Shown: positions 63,577 to 64,000 of the stretch, piece after piece
Layout: the number at the start of each line of letters is the position of its first letter
Position numbering within the stretch: the first letter of the stretch is position 1
DNA from: Lacisediminihabitans profunda
GTDB lineage: Bacteria; Actinomycetota; Actinomycetes; Actinomycetales; Microbacteriaceae
DNA length: 64,000 nucleotides
Assembly (NCBI RefSeq): GCF_008040105.1
Contig: NZ_VRMG01000013.1
Location: 1-64,000 of the forward strand
Direction of reading: 5' to 3'
Position numbers and translations under genes: made by a program
Notes under the pieces: generated by a model
What the model was told of the DNA's origin: nothing
The model's database searches: none
The model's input: the letters and a program-made list of their open reading frames with translations, nothing else

Positions 63577-64000
63577 TTATTCGGCCTGTTCGCCCCTCGG
63601 CGAGGCCTCGGCGGCATCCCCAGGCAGGCGCACATCGCTCACGTAGGGCAGTCGAGACCGCGCGATGACGACGACGTCGACCACGAGGGTTCCGAGCACC
63701 GCCACGACGAGACTGAGGAAAAGAATCGTGGACTGGATCCAGGGCTGGTCCTTGAGCAGGAACACCAGTACGAGGAACAGCACGAACTTGAGCAGCCACG
63801 CCCCCATCACGATGCCGAAGAAGGCCACGCTGAGGAAGTCGCCCCGGGCGATGCGAGTGGCGACGACGATGCTCGCCGCCGTGATGCCGAGGAACACGAC
63901 GGCCATCGCGGTGCCGATGAGAGCGCTCAGCACCCCGCTCCCGCCGGCCACGAGGAGGCCGATGATCGATCCGACGACGGCGATGACGATCGCGAGGATG
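63577..64000 (-). CDS. AtpI-like small membrane protein, partial (5' end outside window)
   Basis: The visible 140 residues contain three or four hydrophobic segments (about 1-16, 22-48, 57-84, 91-112) and end in a polar tail (DAAEASPRGEQAE). The reading frame is open to the window edge, so the start lies beyond 64000. The gene comes just before atpB on the same strand, where many bacteria have atpI/uncI, and the size and topology fit, although sequence similarity to AtpI is not clear to me. It could also be another conserved membrane protein of actinobacterial atp loci. Confidence 0.65.
   Translation of the reverse strand, partial: ILAIVIAVVGSIIGLLVAGGSGVLSALIGTAMAVVFLGITAASIVVATRIARGDFLSVAFFGIVMGAWLLKFVLFLVLVFLLKDQPWIQSTILFLSLVVAVLGTLVVDVVVIARSRLPYVSDVRLPGDAAEASPRGEQAE

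Overview
The window reads as chromosome of a high-GC actinobacterium, most likely a member of the Microbacteriaceae. The base composition, the frequent GTG starts, the GTGA/ATGA stop-start overlaps, the dxr-M50 protease-ispG-proS order and the style of the IF2 and ATP synthase proteins all point that way. The genus is not determined. Almost every base is in a gene or a short spacer. No gap exceeds 300 bp, and I saw no tRNA, rRNA, CRISPR array or intact mobile element.

Layout. (1) 0-5.4 kb: a frameshifted IS481-type transposase remnant butts onto rbfA, followed (minus strand) by infB, ylxR and nusA. rimP is not in its usual place upstream of nusA. (2) 5.4-6.7 kb: a DUF559/Vsr-like endonuclease gene lies between two related palindromes. 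(3) 6.7-12.3 kb: proS, ispG, an M50 site-2 protease and dxr, then a double FKBP lipoprotein and an OsmC protein to 13.9 kb. (4) 14.0-23.3 kb: nitrogen and polyamine metabolism, comprising gabT, a class 3 L-asparaginase, a potDABC polyamine ABC operon ending in a class III aminotransferase, and divergent alanine dehydrogenase.

(5) 23.3-40.9 kb: a signalling and surface cluster on the minus strand. In transcription order it holds an FHA protein, a PP2C phosphatase, a membrane Ser/Thr kinase, a 1963-residue Ig/fibronectin surface protein, a MoxR ATPase, a DUF58 protein, a transglutaminase-like membrane protein that lacks its catalytic Cys and His, a zinc-ribbon FHA protein, and an EssC/EccC-like FtsK ATPase. 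It resembles the PFNA cluster (kinase, FN3, AAA-ATPase, DUF58, transglutaminase) described in bifidobacteria, extended by FHA, phosphatase and type VII-like ATPase genes, but no WXG100 substrate gene is present.

(6) 40.9-45.9 kb: a second polyamine locus with aminoaldehyde dehydrogenase, an Lrp/AsnC regulator with a palindromic operator in an apparently leaderless promoter, a SpuC-type aminotransferase and an FAD-dependent amine oxidase. With gabT in region 4 it can take putrescine through 4-aminobutanal and GABA to succinate semialdehyde. (7) 46.0-56.5 kb: an anchored HExxH protein, a heterodimeric ABC exporter under a TetR repressor, a quinone oxidoreductase, an aldo/keto reductase, the DNA repair pair ogt-tag, a small membrane protein, yaaA and a P-loop kinase. 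(8) 56.5-64.0 kb: the complete F1Fo ATP synthase operon atpBEFHAGDC, preceded by a partial AtpI-like membrane gene. atpB probably uses a CTG start.
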